Source of the DNA: Bradyrhizobium australiense
GTDB lineage: Bacteria; Pseudomonadota; Alphaproteobacteria; Rhizobiales; Xanthobacteraceae
Reading direction: 5' to 3'
Assembly: GCF_013114825.1 (NCBI RefSeq)
Contig: NZ_JAAVLX010000002.1
Coordinates: 1 to 64,000 of the forward strand
Length of the DNA: 64,000 nt
Numbering within the stretch: the stretch's first letter is position 1; every line of letters begins with the position of its first letter. Positions 24,021 to 33,695 of this stretch are shown in pieces. Both the position numbers and the translations under genes were made by a program. Under the pieces are notes generated by a model. It did not search any database. It was not told the origin of the DNA and saw nothing but the letters and a program-made list of their open reading frames with translations.

Positions 24021-24389
24021 TTACTTCTTCTTGCCGGCGATTGACTTGGCCGGGCCCTTGCGCGTGCGCGCGTTGGTGTGGGTGCGCTGGCCGCGCACCG
24101 GTAGGCCGCGGCGATGACGCAGGCCGCGATAGCAGCCGAGGTCCATCAGACGCTTGATGTTGATGCCGGTCTCGCGGCGAAGATCGCCCTCGACGAGATA
24201 GTCGCGGTCGATCACTTCGCGGATCTGCAGGACTTCCTGGTCGCTCAGCTGGCTGACACGACGATCCGTCGGGATCTTGACCTTCTCCATGATCTCGGAC
24301 GCGTTCTTCTGGCCGATGCCATGGATGTACTGGAGCGCGATCAGAACGCGCTTGTTGGTCGGGATATTCACGCCGGCAATACGGGCCAC
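24021..24389 (-). CDS. rpsM: 30S ribosomal protein S13
   Basis: S13 sits in the 30S head and contacts L5 and the P-site tRNA. The 122 residues start [20 protein letters not shown] and include [10 protein letters not shown], the helix-two-turn-helix region, and the basic C-terminal tail with [19 protein letters not shown]. It is the first gene of the alpha operon, 184 bases after adk. Confidence 0.98.
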   Translation of the reverse strand: MARIAGVNIPTNKRVLIALQYIHGIGQKNASEIMEKVKIPTDRRVSQLSDQEVLQIREVIDRDYLVEGDLRRETGINIKRLMDLGCYRGLRHRRGLPVRGQRTHTNARTRKGPAKSIAGKKK

Positions 24390-24573
24390 GGACTTCTCTC
24401 CTGTCGCCGATCCCCTATGGACCGGACCATGTTCTTGCTAACTCGGGCAAGTGTCCGCAAACGCGAACACGACGCCCTCCCCTCATCTCTTGCGGGGCCC
24501 GGCATCGTCAAAAAACTATCCGACTTGGATGCGGGGCTTATTAAAGGATTCAACTCGGTTTCGTCAACTGCCT

Positions 24574-25443
24574 CTACCGCTTAGCTCGCTTTTTCGTGAC
24601 CTTTTTGGCAGCCTTCGGCACAATCTTTTTGACCGCCCTTCTAGCCTTGCCGGCCGACCGCCCCTTGGCAGCCGCGGTGGCCCTGCGGGTCGCCGTCCCA
24701 GCCCGCTTGGAGGCCGCTTTCTTGTCTTTTGCAGCCGCTTTGGCCGCCTTCCCTGCGGTTTTGGCGGGTTTTTTACCCGCCGGCTTCGCGCTCTTCCTGG
24801 CGGCCCCTTTGGCCTTCCTGGCCGGCGCCGCTGACCGGGCGGCCTTGGGTTCCACCGCGCCGACGGCGGACAGGATCCGGTTAATCTCCCGCGTGACCTG
24901 CTCGATGGTCATCATGCCGTCGACAGTAGCGAGCTTCCGCCGCTCGGAATAATAGTGGATCAGCGGCTCCGTCAGCGCGCGGTAGCTCGCCAGCCGCTTC
25001 GACAGCACCTCCGGGGTGTCGTCGATTCGCACTTCCTCGCCACGGGCCCGCATCTCGGCGACGCGTGTCTCGACGCGGTTCAGAAGCGCGCTCTCGTTGA
25101 CGCGCAGCTCGATCACGGCGTCGAGCTTGATGTGCTTCTTCTTCAGGAGCTCGTCGAGGGCCGCGGCCTGCGGCACGGTGCGCGGAAAGCCGTCGAGGAT
25201 AAAACCTTTCTTCATGTCGGGCTGGTCGAGACGGTCGGAGATAATGCCGATCACGATCTCATCGGGCACCAGCGCGCCGCTGGCCATGATGTCCTTGGCC
25301 TGCAGGCCGATCGGCGTTTCGGCGGCGACCGCAGCACGCAGCATCTCGCCGGTCGAGAGCTGGATGATGCCGTATTTCTGGACCAGCCGCTGTGCCTGGG
25401 TCCCCTTGCCCGCGCCCGGCGGACCCAAAAGGATCAATCTCAT
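24574..25443 (-). CDS. adk: Adenylate kinase with long basic C-terminal tail
   Basis: Adenylate kinase interconverts 2 ADP with ATP and AMP. Residues 1-195 form a complete short-type enzyme: P-loop GPPGAGKGTQ at 7-16, AMP site LSTGEMLR, GFILDGFPRT at 80-89, and a short LID region around 126-140 without zinc cysteines. After residue 195 comes an unusual tail of about 94 residues composed almost only of Lys, Ala, Arg, Pro, Gly, Ser and Thr, with repeated AAKK and KPAGKK units like histone H1. The usual enzyme is 185-215 residues. The tail is in frame, with no sign of a sequencing error. The gene is placed between secY and rpsM as in most bacteria. Confidence 0.95.
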   Translation of the reverse strand: MRLILLGPPGAGKGTQAQRLVQKYGIIQLSTGEMLRAAVAAETPIGLQAKDIMASGALVPDEIVIGIISDRLDQPDMKKGFILDGFPRTVPQAAALDELLKKKHIKLDAVIELRVNESALLNRVETRVAEMRARGEEVRIDDTPEVLSKRLASYRALTEPLIHYYSERRKLATVDGMMTIEQVTREINRILSAVGAVEPKAARSAAPARKAKGAARKSAKPAGKKPAKTAGKAAKAAAKDKKAASKRAGTATRRATAAAKGRSAGKARRAVKKIVPKAAKKVTKKRAKR

Positions 25444-25519
25444 GACTATTCGCCCCCGGCTTGGTGAGCGAATCGCCGCACACCCTGTATTGAATTTCAG
25501 ACCACGCGTATCCGCGAAA

Positions 25520-26851
25520 TCAGCGGCGACGGCCCCTCAGCTTGGATTTCCGGATCAGCCCCTCATACTGATGGGCCAACAGATAACCCTGCACCTGCGC
25601 CACCGTATCCATCGTCACGCTGACGACGATCAGAAGTGAGGTTCCGCCGAAATAAAACGGCACCGAGGCGTAGGAAATCAGGATTTCGGGAATCAGACAC
25701 ACGATCGCCAGATAGATCGCACCCAGCACGGTAATGCGCGACAGCACGTAATCGATATATTCGGCGGTGCGCTCGCCCGGACGAATGCCGGGAATGAAGC
25801 CGCCGTGCTTCTTCAGATTGTCGGCGGTCTCGGTAGGGTTGAACACGATCGCGGTATAGAAGAAGGCGAAGAACACGATCAGCGCCAGATAGAGGAACAG
25901 GAACAGCGGACGGCCGTGGCTGAGCTGGGTGTTCAGCCACTGGAACCACTCCGGCCCCTTGCCGGCGTTGAAGTTCGCAACCGTTGCCGGCAGCAAGAGC
26001 AGCGACGAGGCGAAGATCGGCGGAATCACACCCGAGGTGTTAAGCTTGAGCGGCAGATGTGAGGACTGCCCTTCGAACATCTTGTTACCGACCTGGCGCT
26101 TCGGATACTGGATCAGAAGTCTGCGCTGCGCGCGCTCCATGAACACGATGAAGGCGATCACGGCGACCGCCATCACGATCACGATCAGGATCAGGCCGGT
26201 CGAGAGTGCGCCCTGACGGCCCAGTTCCAGCATATTCGCGAGTGCGGAAGGCAGTTCGGCGACGATGCCGGCTAGAATGATCAGCGAAATGCCGTTGCCG
26301 ATGCCGCGCGAGGTGATCTGCTCACCGAGCCACATCAGGAACATGGTGCCGCCGGTCAGCGTGATCGTGGTCGAGAGCAGGAAGAACACGCCGGGATCGC
26401 TGACGACGTTGCCGGCGCCCTGAAGGCCGACCGCAATGCCATAGGACTGGAACGCGGCGAGGATGACCGTCAGATAGCGGGTGTACTGGTTCAGCGTCTT
26501 GCGGCCCGCCTCGCCTTCCTTCTTCAAGGCTTCGAGCTGCGGCGACACCGTGGTCAGCAGCTGAATGATGATCGATGCCGAGATGTACGGCATGATATTC
26601 AGCGCGAAGATCGCCATGCGGTGGATGCCGCCCCCGGCGAACATGTTGAACATGCCGAGAATGCCGCCGGCCTGCGACTTGAACACCTGTTCCCAGATCG
26701 CGGGATCGATGCCAGGCAGCGGGATATAGGTGCCGAGCCGATAAACAAGCAGCGCACCCAGCGTGAACCAGATGCGCTTCTTCAGTTCGTCGGCCTTCGC
26801 CAGAGCGCCGAAATTGAGGTTTGCCGCAAGTTGTTCTGCTGCTGAGACCAT
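25520..26851 (-). CDS. secY: Protein translocase subunit SecY
   Basis: SecY is the channel-forming subunit of the Sec translocon in the inner membrane. The 443 residues contain ten expected membrane segments, with the plug region after helix 1 (GTYIPLPGIDPAIWEQ) and GIMPYISASIIIQLL-type sequence (LNIMPYISASIIIQLL) in helix 2. The cytoplasmic loop with QRRLLIQYPKRQVG and the C-terminal RKSKLRGRRR are conserved. It follows rplO after 145 bases that hold two hairpins and precedes adk by 76 bases. Confidence 0.97.
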   Translation of the reverse strand: MVSAAEQLAANLNFGALAKADELKKRIWFTLGALLVYRLGTYIPLPGIDPAIWEQVFKSQAGGILGMFNMFAGGGIHRMAIFALNIMPYISASIIIQLLTTVSPQLEALKKEGEAGRKTLNQYTRYLTVILAAFQSYGIAVGLQGAGNVVSDPGVFFLLSTTITLTGGTMFLMWLGEQITSRGIGNGISLIILAGIVAELPSALANMLELGRQGALSTGLILIVIVMAVAVIAFIVFMERAQRRLLIQYPKRQVGNKMFEGQSSHLPLKLNTSGVIPPIFASSLLLLPATVANFNAGKGPEWFQWLNTQLSHGRPLFLFLYLALIVFFAFFYTAIVFNPTETADNLKKHGGFIPGIRPGERTAEYIDYVLSRITVLGAIYLAIVCLIPEILISYASVPFYFGGTSLLIVVSVTMDTVAQVQGYLLAHQYEGLIRKSKLRGRRR

Positions 26852-26879
26852 GTTCAGGCTTTCTCCCGCCGCCCCGAAG

Positions 26880-26986
26880 GCCGATGCCCGAACGGGGCCA
26901 TCGGCAGACGCCGGACATTATTTGGTGCTCGGCTTCAATAAGTCCATCATCCCACCCTGCGGATCGCCCGCTCACACGCGGGCGAT
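26880..26986 (-). other. Two hairpins in the rplO-secY spacer
   Basis: Stem 1 (26963-26971 with 26978-26986, ATCGCCCGC/GCGGGCGAT) lies 10 bases beyond the rplO stop. Stem 2 (26880-26890 with 26893-26905, GCCGATGCCCG and its near complement) lies 28 bases before the secY ATG. Neither has a U-run, so they are more likely processing or stability elements, or repeat remnants, than terminators. Confidence 0.5.
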
Positions 26987-26996
26987 GACGCAGATG

Positions 26997-27485
26997 TTAC
27001 GCCGCCTCGCCTTCTTGCTTCTTGGCCGGGGCCAGGATCTTCACCGTGCCGCCGGCCTTCTCGACCGCCGCAACCGCGGATTTCGAGGCGCCATGCACCT
27101 CGATCGCGAGCTTGGCCTTGAGTTCGCCGCGGCCGAGCAGCCGCAGGCCGTCCTTGGCGCGGCGGATCACGCCGGCCTTGACCAGCGATTCGACCGTGAC
27201 GGTTTCCTTGACGTCGACCAGCATGGCGTCGATCGCCTCCTGCAGCCGGTCGAGATTGATCTCGGCAAAGTCGAGCCGGAAGATGTTGTTGAAGCCGCGC
27301 TTCGGCAGGCGGCGATGCAGCGGCATCTGGCCGCCTTCGAAGCCCTTGATGCGCACGCCCGAACGCGCGGTCTGGCCCTTGCCGCCGCGGCCCGAAGTCT
27401 TGCCCTTGCCCGAACCGATGCCACGACCGACGCGCATGCGCTTTTTGCGCGAGCCGGCGTTGTCGGCGATATCGCTGAGCTTCAT
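26997..27485 (-). CDS. rplO: 50S ribosomal protein L15
   Basis: L15 is a late-assembly 50S protein. The 162 residues begin [20 protein letters not shown] and carry the Gly/Arg-rich [18 protein letters not shown] loop, then [19 protein letters not shown]. The end, [10 protein letters not shown], is a short variable tail. It follows rpmD after 16 bases. Confidence 0.97.
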   Translation of the reverse strand: MKLSDIADNAGSRKKRMRVGRGIGSGKGKTSGRGGKGQTARSGVRIKGFEGGQMPLHRRLPKRGFNNIFRLDFAEINLDRLQEAIDAMLVDVKETVTVESLVKAGVIRRAKDGLRLLGRGELKAKLAIEVHGASKSAVAAVEKAGGTVKILAPAKKQEGEAA

Positions 27486-27501
27486 CGCCCTGTCTCCTTG
27501 C

Positions 27502-27696
27502 TTACTTCTCGCCGACGATGCGGACGAGATGTTGAACCTTGGCGATCATGCCGCGAATTGCAGGCGTGTCCTGCAGTTCGGTCACACGACCGATCTTGTT
27601 GAGCTTGAGGCCGATCAGCGTCGAACGCTGCGAGTGGTGGCGGCGGATCGCGCTGCCGGTCTGCTCGACCTTGATCGTCTTTGCGGCCTTGGCCAT
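27502..27696 (-). CDS. rpmD: 50S ribosomal protein L30
   Basis: This 64-residue small 50S protein contains [20 protein letters not shown] and [18 protein letters not shown], the full family pattern, with the usual length of about 60. It sits between rpsE and rplO in the spc operon. Confidence 0.97.
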   Translation of the reverse strand: MAKAAKTIKVEQTGSAIRRHHSQRSTLIGLKLNKIGRVTELQDTPAIRGMIAKVQHLVRIVGEK

Positions 27697-27733
27697 CGTC
27701 TTAACTCCAAAGAGCGCTTGAAATACGCGCCGG

Positions 27734-28309
27734 TTATTCAGCCACCACTTCGGCGTCGCCGCCGACGCGGCGCGACTGCAGCGTGGAGACCTTGATGTTG
27801 CGGCGGGCGGCGACCGAACGCGGCGAATCCTGATGCTTCAGCGCGTCGAAGGTCGCGCGAACCATGTTGTAGGGATTCGACGAGCCGATCGACTTCGCCA
27901 CCACGTCCTGGATGCCGAGCGTCTCGAACACCGCGCGCATCGGGCCGCCGGCGATGATGCCGGTACCGGCCGGAGCGGCGCGCAGGTAAACGCGGCCGGC
28001 GCCGTGACGGCCGGCGATGTCGTGATGCAGCGTGCGGCCTTCGCGCAGCGCCACGCGCGTCAGATTGCGCTTGGCCGACTCGGTAGCCTTGCGGATCGCC
28101 TCGGGCACTTCGCGCGCCTTGCCGTGGCCGAAACCGACCCGGCCCTTCTGGTCGCCGATCACGACCAGCGCCGCGAAGCCGAAGCGTTTGCCGCCCTTGA
28201 CGACCTTCGCCACGCGATTGATGTGCACGAGCTTGTCGACGAACTCGCTGTCGCGCTCCTCGCGATCCCTGCTCCGTTCGCGTCCGCCGCGTTCGCGTTC
28301 ACCTGCCAT
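27734..28309 (-). CDS. rpsE: 30S ribosomal protein S5
   Basis: S5 contacts helix 34 and helps decoding accuracy; mutations here can give spectinomycin resistance. The 191 residues begin with a hydrophilic Arg/Glu-rich leader ([18 protein letters not shown]) followed by the S5 double-stranded-RNA-binding domain ([17 protein letters not shown] and [20 protein letters not shown]). I use ATG 28309 rather than a TTG four codons upstream. It lies 62 bases after rplR. Confidence 0.97.
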   Translation of the reverse strand: MAGERERGGRERSRDREERDSEFVDKLVHINRVAKVVKGGKRFGFAALVVIGDQKGRVGFGHGKAREVPEAIRKATESAKRNLTRVALREGRTLHHDIAGRHGAGRVYLRAAPAGTGIIAGGPMRAVFETLGIQDVVAKSIGSSNPYNMVRATFDALKHQDSPRSVAARRNIKVSTLQSRRVGGDAEVVAE

Positions 28310-28371
28310 GGTGTTTTCCAATCTTTAGGGGAAGAAAGCCCCTGTCCTCGTAATTATCCAAAACGGTTTCG

Positions 28372-28731
28372 TTAGAAGCTCAGTCCGCTTTCGCGGGCGG
28401 CGTCCGCGAGCGCCTTGACGCGCCCGTGATAGAGATAGCTGCCGCGATCGAACACCACTTCTTTGACGCCGTTCTTCACGGCGCGTTCCGCCAGCAGCTT
28501 GCCGACGGCCTTGGCCGCATCGATGTTGGCGCCGGTATTGCCGGCCTCGCGCATGGTCTTTTCCAGCGACGAGGCGGAAGCCAGCGTCTCGCCCTTCAGG
28601 TCGTCGATGACCTGAGCGTAGATGTGCTTCGACGAACGGAACACCGACAGACGCGGGCGTCCATTGGCGGACCGGCGCAGCGAGTTGCGCACTCGCTGCT
28701 TGCGCCGGGCATTCGTGACCTTGAGTGACAT
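28372..28731 (-). CDS. rplR: 50S ribosomal protein L18
   Basis: L18 binds 5S rRNA together with L5 and L25. The 119 residues show the basic N-terminus ([15 protein letters not shown]), [20 protein letters not shown] and the conserved end [20 protein letters not shown]. It follows rplF after 11 bases. Confidence 0.98.
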   Translation of the reverse strand: MSLKVTNARRKQRVRNSLRRSANGRPRLSVFRSSKHIYAQVIDDLKGETLASASSLEKTMREAGNTGANIDAAKAVGKLLAERAVKNGVKEVVFDRGSYLYHGRVKALADAARESGLSF

Positions 28732-28742
28732 GACCGGCTCCG

Positions 28743-29276
28743 TTACTTCTTCTTGCCTTCCTTGCGGAAGATGAATTCGTTGGCGTACTTCACACCCTTG
28801 CCCTTGTAGGGCTCCGGCGGACGGTAGGCGCGGATCTCGGCGGCGACCTGCCCGACGCGCTGGGAATCGGTGCCCGAAATCGTGATCTCGGTCGGCTTTG
28901 GCACCGCGATGGTGATGCCTTCCGGGATCGCATAAACTACGTCGTGGCTGTAGCCGAGCGCGAGCTGCAGGTTCTTGCCCTGCATCGCGGCGCGGTAACC
29001 GACGCCGGTGATCTCGAGCTTCTTCTCAAAGCCCTTGGTGACGCCCTCGACCAGGTTCGCCACCTGCGCGCGCGCGGTGCCGTACATGGCCTGGGCGCGG
29101 TTGGTCTTGAACTTCGGCGCGACCGTGATCGCCCCGCTTTCGGACTTCACCTCGACGTCGTCATGCACGACGAACTGAAGCTGGCCCTTCGGCCCCTTCA
29201 CCTTGACGGTCTGCCCCTCGACGGTCGCCGTCACACCGGACGGGATCGCCACAGGCCGTTTGCCAACACGTGACAT
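28743..29276 (-). CDS. rplF: 50S ribosomal protein L6
   Basis: L6 lies at the base of the L7/L12 stalk near the sarcin-ricin loop. The 177 residues start [16 protein letters not shown] and contain the two L6 repeats; the second has the conserved [23 protein letters not shown]. It lies 16 bases after rpsH. Confidence 0.98.
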   Translation of the reverse strand: MSRVGKRPVAIPSGVTATVEGQTVKVKGPKGQLQFVVHDDVEVKSESGAITVAPKFKTNRAQAMYGTARAQVANLVEGVTKGFEKKLEITGVGYRAAMQGKNLQLALGYSHDVVYAIPEGITIAVPKPTEITISGTDSQRVGQVAAEIRAYRPPEPYKGKGVKYANEFIFRKEGKKK

Positions 29277-29292
29277 GGCTAAAAATCCTTCC

Positions 29293-29691
29293 TCAGAACA
29301 CCGTGAAGAGAACTTCGCCGCCCACGTTCGCGTCGCGCGCTTCGTGGTCAGCCATGATTCCCTTCGGCGTCGACAACACCGAAATGCCGAGACCGTTGTT
29401 CACGCGCGGCAGGTTCTTCACCGAGGCGTAAACCCGACGACCCGGCTTGGAGACCCGCTCGATCTCGCGAATGACGGGCTCGCCATCGAAATACTTCAGC
29501 TCGATCTCGAGTTCGCTGCGGCCCGAGGCGTGTTCGACGCTGGCGTAGCCGCGGATGTAGCCCTCGGATTTCAGCACTTCGAGCACGCTGGCGCGCATCT
29601 TCGAGCCCGGGGTCGAGACCTTGGACTTCGAACGCATCTGCGCGTTGCGAATGCGGGTGATGAGATCGCTGATCGGATCGTGCGTTGACAT
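29293..29691 (-). CDS. rpsH: 30S ribosomal protein S8
   Basis: S8 binds the central domain of 16S rRNA and in E. coli represses the spc operon by binding the rplE region. The 132 residues contain [18 protein letters not shown] at the start and the C-terminal signature [20 protein letters not shown]. Whether the spc operon here carries the S8-binding mimic could not be judged by eye. It lies 14 bases after rpsN. Confidence 0.98.
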   Translation of the reverse strand: MSTHDPISDLITRIRNAQMRSKSKVSTPGSKMRASVLEVLKSEGYIRGYASVEHASGRSELEIELKYFDGEPVIREIERVSKPGRRVYASVKNLPRVNNGLGISVLSTPKGIMADHEARDANVGGEVLFTVF

Positions 29692-29705
29692 CGTGACGAC
29701 CCTCC

Positions 29706-30011
29706 TTACCAGCTCGACTTCACGAGCCCGGGAACCAGGCCCTTGGAGCCGAGTTCACGCAGCGCGATGCGGGAAAGCTTGTTCTTGCGGTAGTTCGAAC
29801 GCGGACGGCCGGTCAGCTCGCAGCGGTTGCGGATGCGGGTCGTCGACGAGTTGCGCGGCATCTGGGCAAGCTTCAGCGTCGCCGCGAACCGCTCTTCCAT
29901 CGGCTTGGTCTTGTCGGCGATGATCGCCTTCAGCTTTGCGCGCGCAGGCGCGGCGTTCTTGGCCATCCGCTTGCGCCGGTTGTTCTTCTCGATCGAACTC
30001 TTCTTTGCCAT
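29706..30011 (-). CDS. rpsN: 30S ribosomal protein S14 (zinc-independent type)
   Basis: The 101-residue protein is the long, cysteine-poor form of S14 used by most proteobacteria. It ends with [20 protein letters not shown] and [19 protein letters not shown]. The CxxC zinc pairs of the short form are absent, which is normal for this type. It lies 43 bases after rplE. Confidence 0.98.
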   Translation of the reverse strand: MAKKSSIEKNNRRKRMAKNAAPARAKLKAIIADKTKPMEERFAATLKLAQMPRNSSTTRIRNRCELTGRPRSNYRKNKLSRIALRELGSKGLVPGLVKSSW

Positions 30012-30054
30012 GCTTGGCTCCTGGGTTTCCGCGTTTGAGAGGCTTAGCTGCGTC

Positions 30055-30612
30055 TCACTGCCGGAACGGGAAATTGAATGCAGTCAACAAGGCACGCGCC
30101 TCGTCGTCGGTCTTCGCCGTGGTGCAGACGGTGATGTCCATGCCGCGGGCTTCCGAAACCTTGTCGAAATCGATTTCGGGGAAAATGATGTGCTCCTTGA
30201 GGCCGAGCGAGTAATTGCCGCGGCCGTCGAAGCTCTTCGGGTTCAGACCACGGAAGTCGCGCACGCGCGGCAGTGCCACGTTCACCAGGCGATCGATGAA
30301 CTCGTACATGCGCGCTTTCCGCAGCGTGACCTTGCAGCCGATCGGCTGGTTCTCGCGCAGCTTGAAGGTCGCGATCGCGATCCGCGAATAGGTCACGATC
30401 GCCTTCTGGCCGGCGATCTGCGTCAGTTCGCCAGCCGCGGTCTCGGCCTTCTTGCGGTCGTTGACGGCATCGCCGACGCCCATGTTGAGCACGACCTTGT
30501 CCAGCCGCGGCACCTGCATGACGTTGGCGTAGCCGAACTTTTCAGTTAGCTGGCCACGAATGGTCTTGTCATACTCCGCGCGCAGGCGCGGCGTGTAAGC
30601 CGTATCAGCCAT
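30055..30612 (-). CDS. rplE: 50S ribosomal protein L5
   Basis: L5 binds 5S rRNA and bridges to S13. The 185 residues from ATG 30612 include [35 protein letters not shown] and the conserved [21 protein letters not shown]. The start overlaps the end of rplX by 8 bases, suggesting translational coupling. Confidence 0.98.
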   Translation of the reverse strand: MADTAYTPRLRAEYDKTIRGQLTEKFGYANVMQVPRLDKVVLNMGVGDAVNDRKKAETAAGELTQIAGQKAIVTYSRIAIATFKLRENQPIGCKVTLRKARMYEFIDRLVNVALPRVRDFRGLNPKSFDGRGNYSLGLKEHIIFPEIDFDKVSEARGMDITVCTTAKTDDEARALLTAFNFPFRQ

Positions 30613-30919
30613 CGATCTCTGCTCCCGAGCTCTTGGCAATGCGTACCTTCTTGCCATCGGCCTGAATCTTGAACCCTATGCGGGTCGGCTTTCCGTCCTT
30701 GCCGACATAGGCGATGTTGGACAGGTGGATCGGCGACTCCTTGGAGATGATGCCGCCTTCCTGGTTCTGGGTCTGCTTCTGGTGACGCTTCACCATGTTG
30801 ATGCCGCGCACCAGCGCCTTGTTCTCGGCGGGGCGGACCTCGAATACTTCGCCGGTGCGGCCCTTGTCGCGGCCGGTCAGCACCATGACCTTGTCACCTT
30901 TCCGGATCTTGGCAGCCAT
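30605..30919 (-). CDS. rplX: 50S ribosomal protein L24
   Basis: L24 is an early-assembly 50S protein. The 104 residues begin [20 protein letters not shown], the KOW motif, and continue with [19 protein letters not shown]. The ATG overlaps the rplN stop by one base (TGATG), and the stop overlaps rplE by 8 bases. Confidence 0.98.
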   Translation of the reverse strand: MAAKIRKGDKVMVLTGRDKGRTGEVFEVRPAENKALVRGINMVKRHQKQTQNQEGGIISKESPIHLSNIAYVGKDGKPTRIGFKIQADGKKVRIAKSSGAEIDG

Positions 30920-31287
30920 CACAGCACCTCCGGCGCAAGCGAGATGATTTTCATGTGGTTCTTGGCGCGCAGCTCGCGCGGCACCGGCCCGAAGATACGG
31001 GTGCCGACCGGCTCCGACTGGTTGTTGATCAGTACGGCGGCGTTGCGGTCGAAGCGGATGACCGAGCCGTCGGCGCGGCGAATGTCCTTGCGGACCCGCA
31101 CCACGACGGCCTTCATCACGTCGCCCTTCTTCACCTTGCCGCGCGGAATCGCTTCCTTGATCGACACGACGATAACGTCGCCCACGGTGGCATAGCGGCG
31201 CTTGGAGCCCCCCAGCACCTTGATGCACATGACACGGCGTGCGCCTGAATTGTCGGCCACGTCGAGGTTGGTCTGCATCTGAATCAT
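30919..31287 (-). CDS. rplN: 50S ribosomal protein L14
   Basis: L14 bridges the subunits near helix 44. The 122 residues begin [20 protein letters not shown] and end with [19 protein letters not shown], all conserved. It is the first gene of the spc group and lies 85 bases after rpsQ, the widest gap in this part and a plausible place for a processing or promoter site. Confidence 0.98.
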
Positions 31288-31372
31288 TGATGCACCTCGT
31301 CCTCTTTCTGATGCGCTCGAATTAGCGCCTAAAATTTTTCCTGATTACTCATCCGGCCAGGCCGAATGAATC

Positions 31373-31621
31373 TCAGGCGGTTTTCTTCTGTTCGCCCCGG
31401 ACCACAGTCCAGCGCTTCAACTTCGAGATCGGCTTGCTTTCCTCGATCCACACCATGTCGCCCGGCTTGAACTCGCTGTTCTCGTCGTGCGCGTGGTAGT
31501 TCTTGGAGCGGCGGATCGTCTTCTTGTAGATCGGATGGGTGAAGCGGCGATCGACGCGCACCACCACCGTCTTGGCTTGCTTGTCGCTCACGACCACGCC
31601 CTGAAGGGTACGTTTCGGCAT
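31373..31621 (-). CDS. rpsQ: 30S ribosomal protein S17
   Basis: This 82-residue OB-fold protein of the 30S body contains [39 protein letters not shown] and [18 protein letters not shown], the full family pattern. It is the last gene of the S10 operon. Confidence 0.98.
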   Translation of the reverse strand: MPKRTLQGVVVSDKQAKTVVVRVDRRFTHPIYKKTIRRSKNYHAHDENSEFKPGDMVWIEESKPISKLKRWTVVRGEQKKTA

Positions 31622-31632
31622 AATACGGCCTC

Positions 31633-31839
31633 TTACTTCTTCTTCGCGCGAAGCTGCGCGGCGATGGTCTTGATGCGGGCGATATCGCGGCGGGCTTCGC
31701 GCAGCCGCGAGGTGTTCTCGAGCTGCCCGGTGGCGCGCTGGAAACGCAGATTGAAACGCTCCTTCTTCAGATTGAGGACGGCGTCCTCCCTCTGGTCGTC
31801 GCTCATCGCGCGGATGTCTTCAACTTTCATCGGGGCCAT
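31633..31839 (-). CDS. rpmC: 50S ribosomal protein L29
   Basis: L29 is a two-helix protein at the tunnel exit beside L23 that takes part in docking trigger factor and SRP. The 68 residues begin [20 protein letters not shown] and include [21 protein letters not shown] use ATG 31839; the frame continues upstream to 31983 inside rplP. It lies 5 bases after rplP. Confidence 0.97.
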   Translation of the reverse strand: MAPMKVEDIRAMSDDQREDAVLNLKKERFNLRFQRATGQLENTSRLREARRDIARIKTIAAQLRAKKK

Positions 31840-31844
31840 GAGCA

Positions 31845-32258
31845 CTACTCCGCAATGCGCGCAACGAAGCGCGTCTTGATCGGCAGCTTGGCGGCGGCAA
31901 GCGTAAGCGCTTCTTTCGCGGTCTGCACGTTGACGCCGTCGATCTCGAAAATCACCCGGCCCGGCTTGACCCGCGCCACCCACAATTCCGGCGTACCCTT
32001 GCCGGAGCCCATGCGGACTTCGGCGGGCTTCTTCGACACCGGCACGTCCGGGAACACGCGGATCCAGACGCGGCCGGCGCGCTTCATGTGGCGGGTCAGC
32101 GCGCGGCGCGCGGCTTCGATCTGGCGGGCGGTGACGCGCTCGGGCGCCATCGCCTTCAGGCCGAACTGGCCGAACGACAACGTCGCACCCGAAGTCGCAA
32201 CGCCGTGGATACGGCCCTTATGCGCCTTCCGGAACTTCGTTTTCTTTGGTTGCATCAT
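31845..32258 (-). CDS. rplP: 50S ribosomal protein L16
   Basis: L16 organises the A-site of the 50S subunit. The 137 residues contain [19 protein letters not shown] at the start, [20 protein letters not shown] and the [20 protein letters not shown] loop near the A-site tRNA. It follows rpsC after 31 bases. Confidence 0.98.
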   Translation of the reverse strand: MMQPKKTKFRKAHKGRIHGVATSGATLSFGQFGLKAMAPERVTARQIEAARRALTRHMKRAGRVWIRVFPDVPVSKKPAEVRMGSGKGTPELWVARVKPGRVIFEIDGVNVQTAKEALTLAAAKLPIKTRFVARIAE

Positions 32259-32289
32259 GGCTTTAAGCCCTCAAACCTTCTCTAATTTC

Positions 32290-32988
32290 TCACGCAGCGT
32301 CGCGGCGCGGACGCGCGGTCTCGCCTTCGGCCATCTTCTTGTCCTGGGCCATCGGATCGTGCTCGAGGATCTCGCCCTTGAAGATCCAGACCTTGACCCC
32401 GCAGGTGCCGAACGTCGTGAACGCGGTCGCCACGCCGTAATCGACGTCGGCGCGCAGCGTGTGCAAGGGCACGCGGCCTTCGCGGTACCACTCCATGCGC
32501 GCGATTTCCGCGCCGCCGAGACGGCCCGAACAGTTGATGCGGATGCCTTCGGCGCCGAGACGCATCGCCGACTGCACCGCCCGCTTCATGGCGCGGCGGA
32601 ACGCGACGCGACGCTCGAGCTGTTGCGCAATCGATTCGGCAACCAGCGTGGCGTCGAGCTCGGGCTTGCGGATTTCGACGATGTTGATGACGACGTCGGA
32701 AGCCGTGATGTCGGCAACCCGCTTGCGCAGCTTGTCGATGTCGGCGCCCTTCTTGCCGATCACGACACCAGGACGCGCCGAATGGATCGTCACGCGGCAC
32801 TTCTTGTGCGGACGCTCGATCACAATGCGGGCGACTGCCGCCTGCTTGAGCTCCTTGTGCAGGATCTCGCGGATCTTGACGTCTTCATGCAAGAGCTTGC
32901 CGTATTCGCTCTTGCCGGCGAACCAACGGGAATCCCACGTGCGGTTGATGCCGAGACGCAGTCCGATTGGATTGATCTTTTGACCCAT
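32290..32988 (-). CDS. rpsC: 30S ribosomal protein S3
   Basis: S3 forms part of the mRNA entry helicase site with S4 and S5. From ATG 32988 it has 232 residues: [20 protein letters not shown], a KH domain with [18 protein letters not shown], and the C-terminal domain with GCAEIAR-like [20 protein letters not shown] longer frame to 33045 is not conserved. The tail is short and Arg-rich. Confidence 0.98.
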   Translation of the reverse strand: MGQKINPIGLRLGINRTWDSRWFAGKSEYGKLLHEDVKIREILHKELKQAAVARIVIERPHKKCRVTIHSARPGVVIGKKGADIDKLRKRVADITASDVVINIVEIRKPELDATLVAESIAQQLERRVAFRRAMKRAVQSAMRLGAEGIRINCSGRLGGAEIARMEWYREGRVPLHTLRADVDYGVATAFTTFGTCGVKVWIFKGEILEHDPMAQDKKMAEGETARPRRDAA

Positions 32989-33007
32989 CGTTTTCTCCCG
33001 CGCCGCT

Positions 33008-33394
33008 TTAAGCGCTTGCCTCGGCCTCGACCTGACGAACCACAATGGTCAGGTGCGAGAACGGTTTATAGATACGTCCCGAGCGGCCACGGCCGCGCGG
33101 CGAAAAGCGCTTCATGACGATGCCGTTGCCGACATGCGCCTCAGCGACGACGAGATCGTCGACCTCGAGGTCATGATTGTTCTCGGCGTTCGCGATCGCC
33201 GATTCCAGGCACTTCTTGACATCGACCGCGATCCGCTTGCGCGAGAACTGCAGGTCGGCGAGCGCAGCCGACGCCTTCCGGCCGCGGATCAGTTGCGCGA
33301 CAAGATTGAGCTTCTGCGGGCTGACGCGCAGCATCCGGGCGACTGCCTTGGCCTCGTTGTCCGCGAGGCTACGTTCGCGCTTTGGTTTGCTCAT
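33008..33394 (-). CDS. rplV: 50S ribosomal protein L22
   Basis: L22 sends a beta hairpin into the exit tunnel; changes there affect macrolides and SecM-type stalling. The 128 residues include [40 protein letters not shown] and the hairpin [19 protein letters not shown]. It lies 10 bases after rpsS. Confidence 0.98.
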   Translation of the reverse strand: MSKPKRERSLADNEAKAVARMLRVSPQKLNLVAQLIRGRKASAALADLQFSRKRIAVDVKKCLESAIANAENNHDLEVDDLVVAEAHVGNGIVMKRFSPRGRGRSGRIYKPFSHLTIVVRQVEAEASA

Positions 33395-33404
33395 CGTCTA
33401 TTCC

Positions 33405-33683
33405 TCAAGCCTTCTTGGCTTTCTTGTCGCCAGAGTGGCCATGGAAGGTACGGGTCGGCGAGAACTCGCCGAACTTGTGACCCACCATTTCCTCGTTGAC
33501 CGAGACCGGCACATGCTTCTGGCCGTTGTAGACGCCGAACACCAGGCCGACGAACTGCGGCAGGATGGTCGAGCGGCGGCTCCAGATCTTGATGACGTCG
33601 TGACGGCCGGACGCGCGCGCAGCATCTGCTTTCTTGAGCAGAGAGGCTTCGACGAACGGGCCTTTCCAGACTGAACGAACCAT
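33405..33683 (-). CDS. rpsS: 30S ribosomal protein S19
   Basis: The 92-residue S19 protein sits in the 30S head next to S13. It begins [20 protein letters not shown] and contains [17 protein letters not shown] and [20 protein letters not shown]. It is 12 bases after rplB. Confidence 0.98.
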   Translation of the reverse strand: MVRSVWKGPFVEASLLKKADAARASGRHDVIKIWSRRSTILPQFVGLVFGVYNGQKHVPVSVNEEMVGHKFGEFSPTRTFHGHSGDKKAKKA

Positions 33684-33695
33684 GTCCGGCGTTCC

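Noticed and set aside
21784..24389. Absence of rpsD from the alpha operon
   Set aside because: Alphaproteobacteria normally carry rpsD elsewhere, so this is not a deletion.
24574..25443. Missing zinc-binding LID in adenylate kinase
   Set aside because: Short LID forms without cysteines are normal in many proteobacteria; only the basic tail is unusual.
29706..30011. S14 without zinc CxxC pairs
   Set aside because: This is the common zinc-independent form, not a degraded gene.
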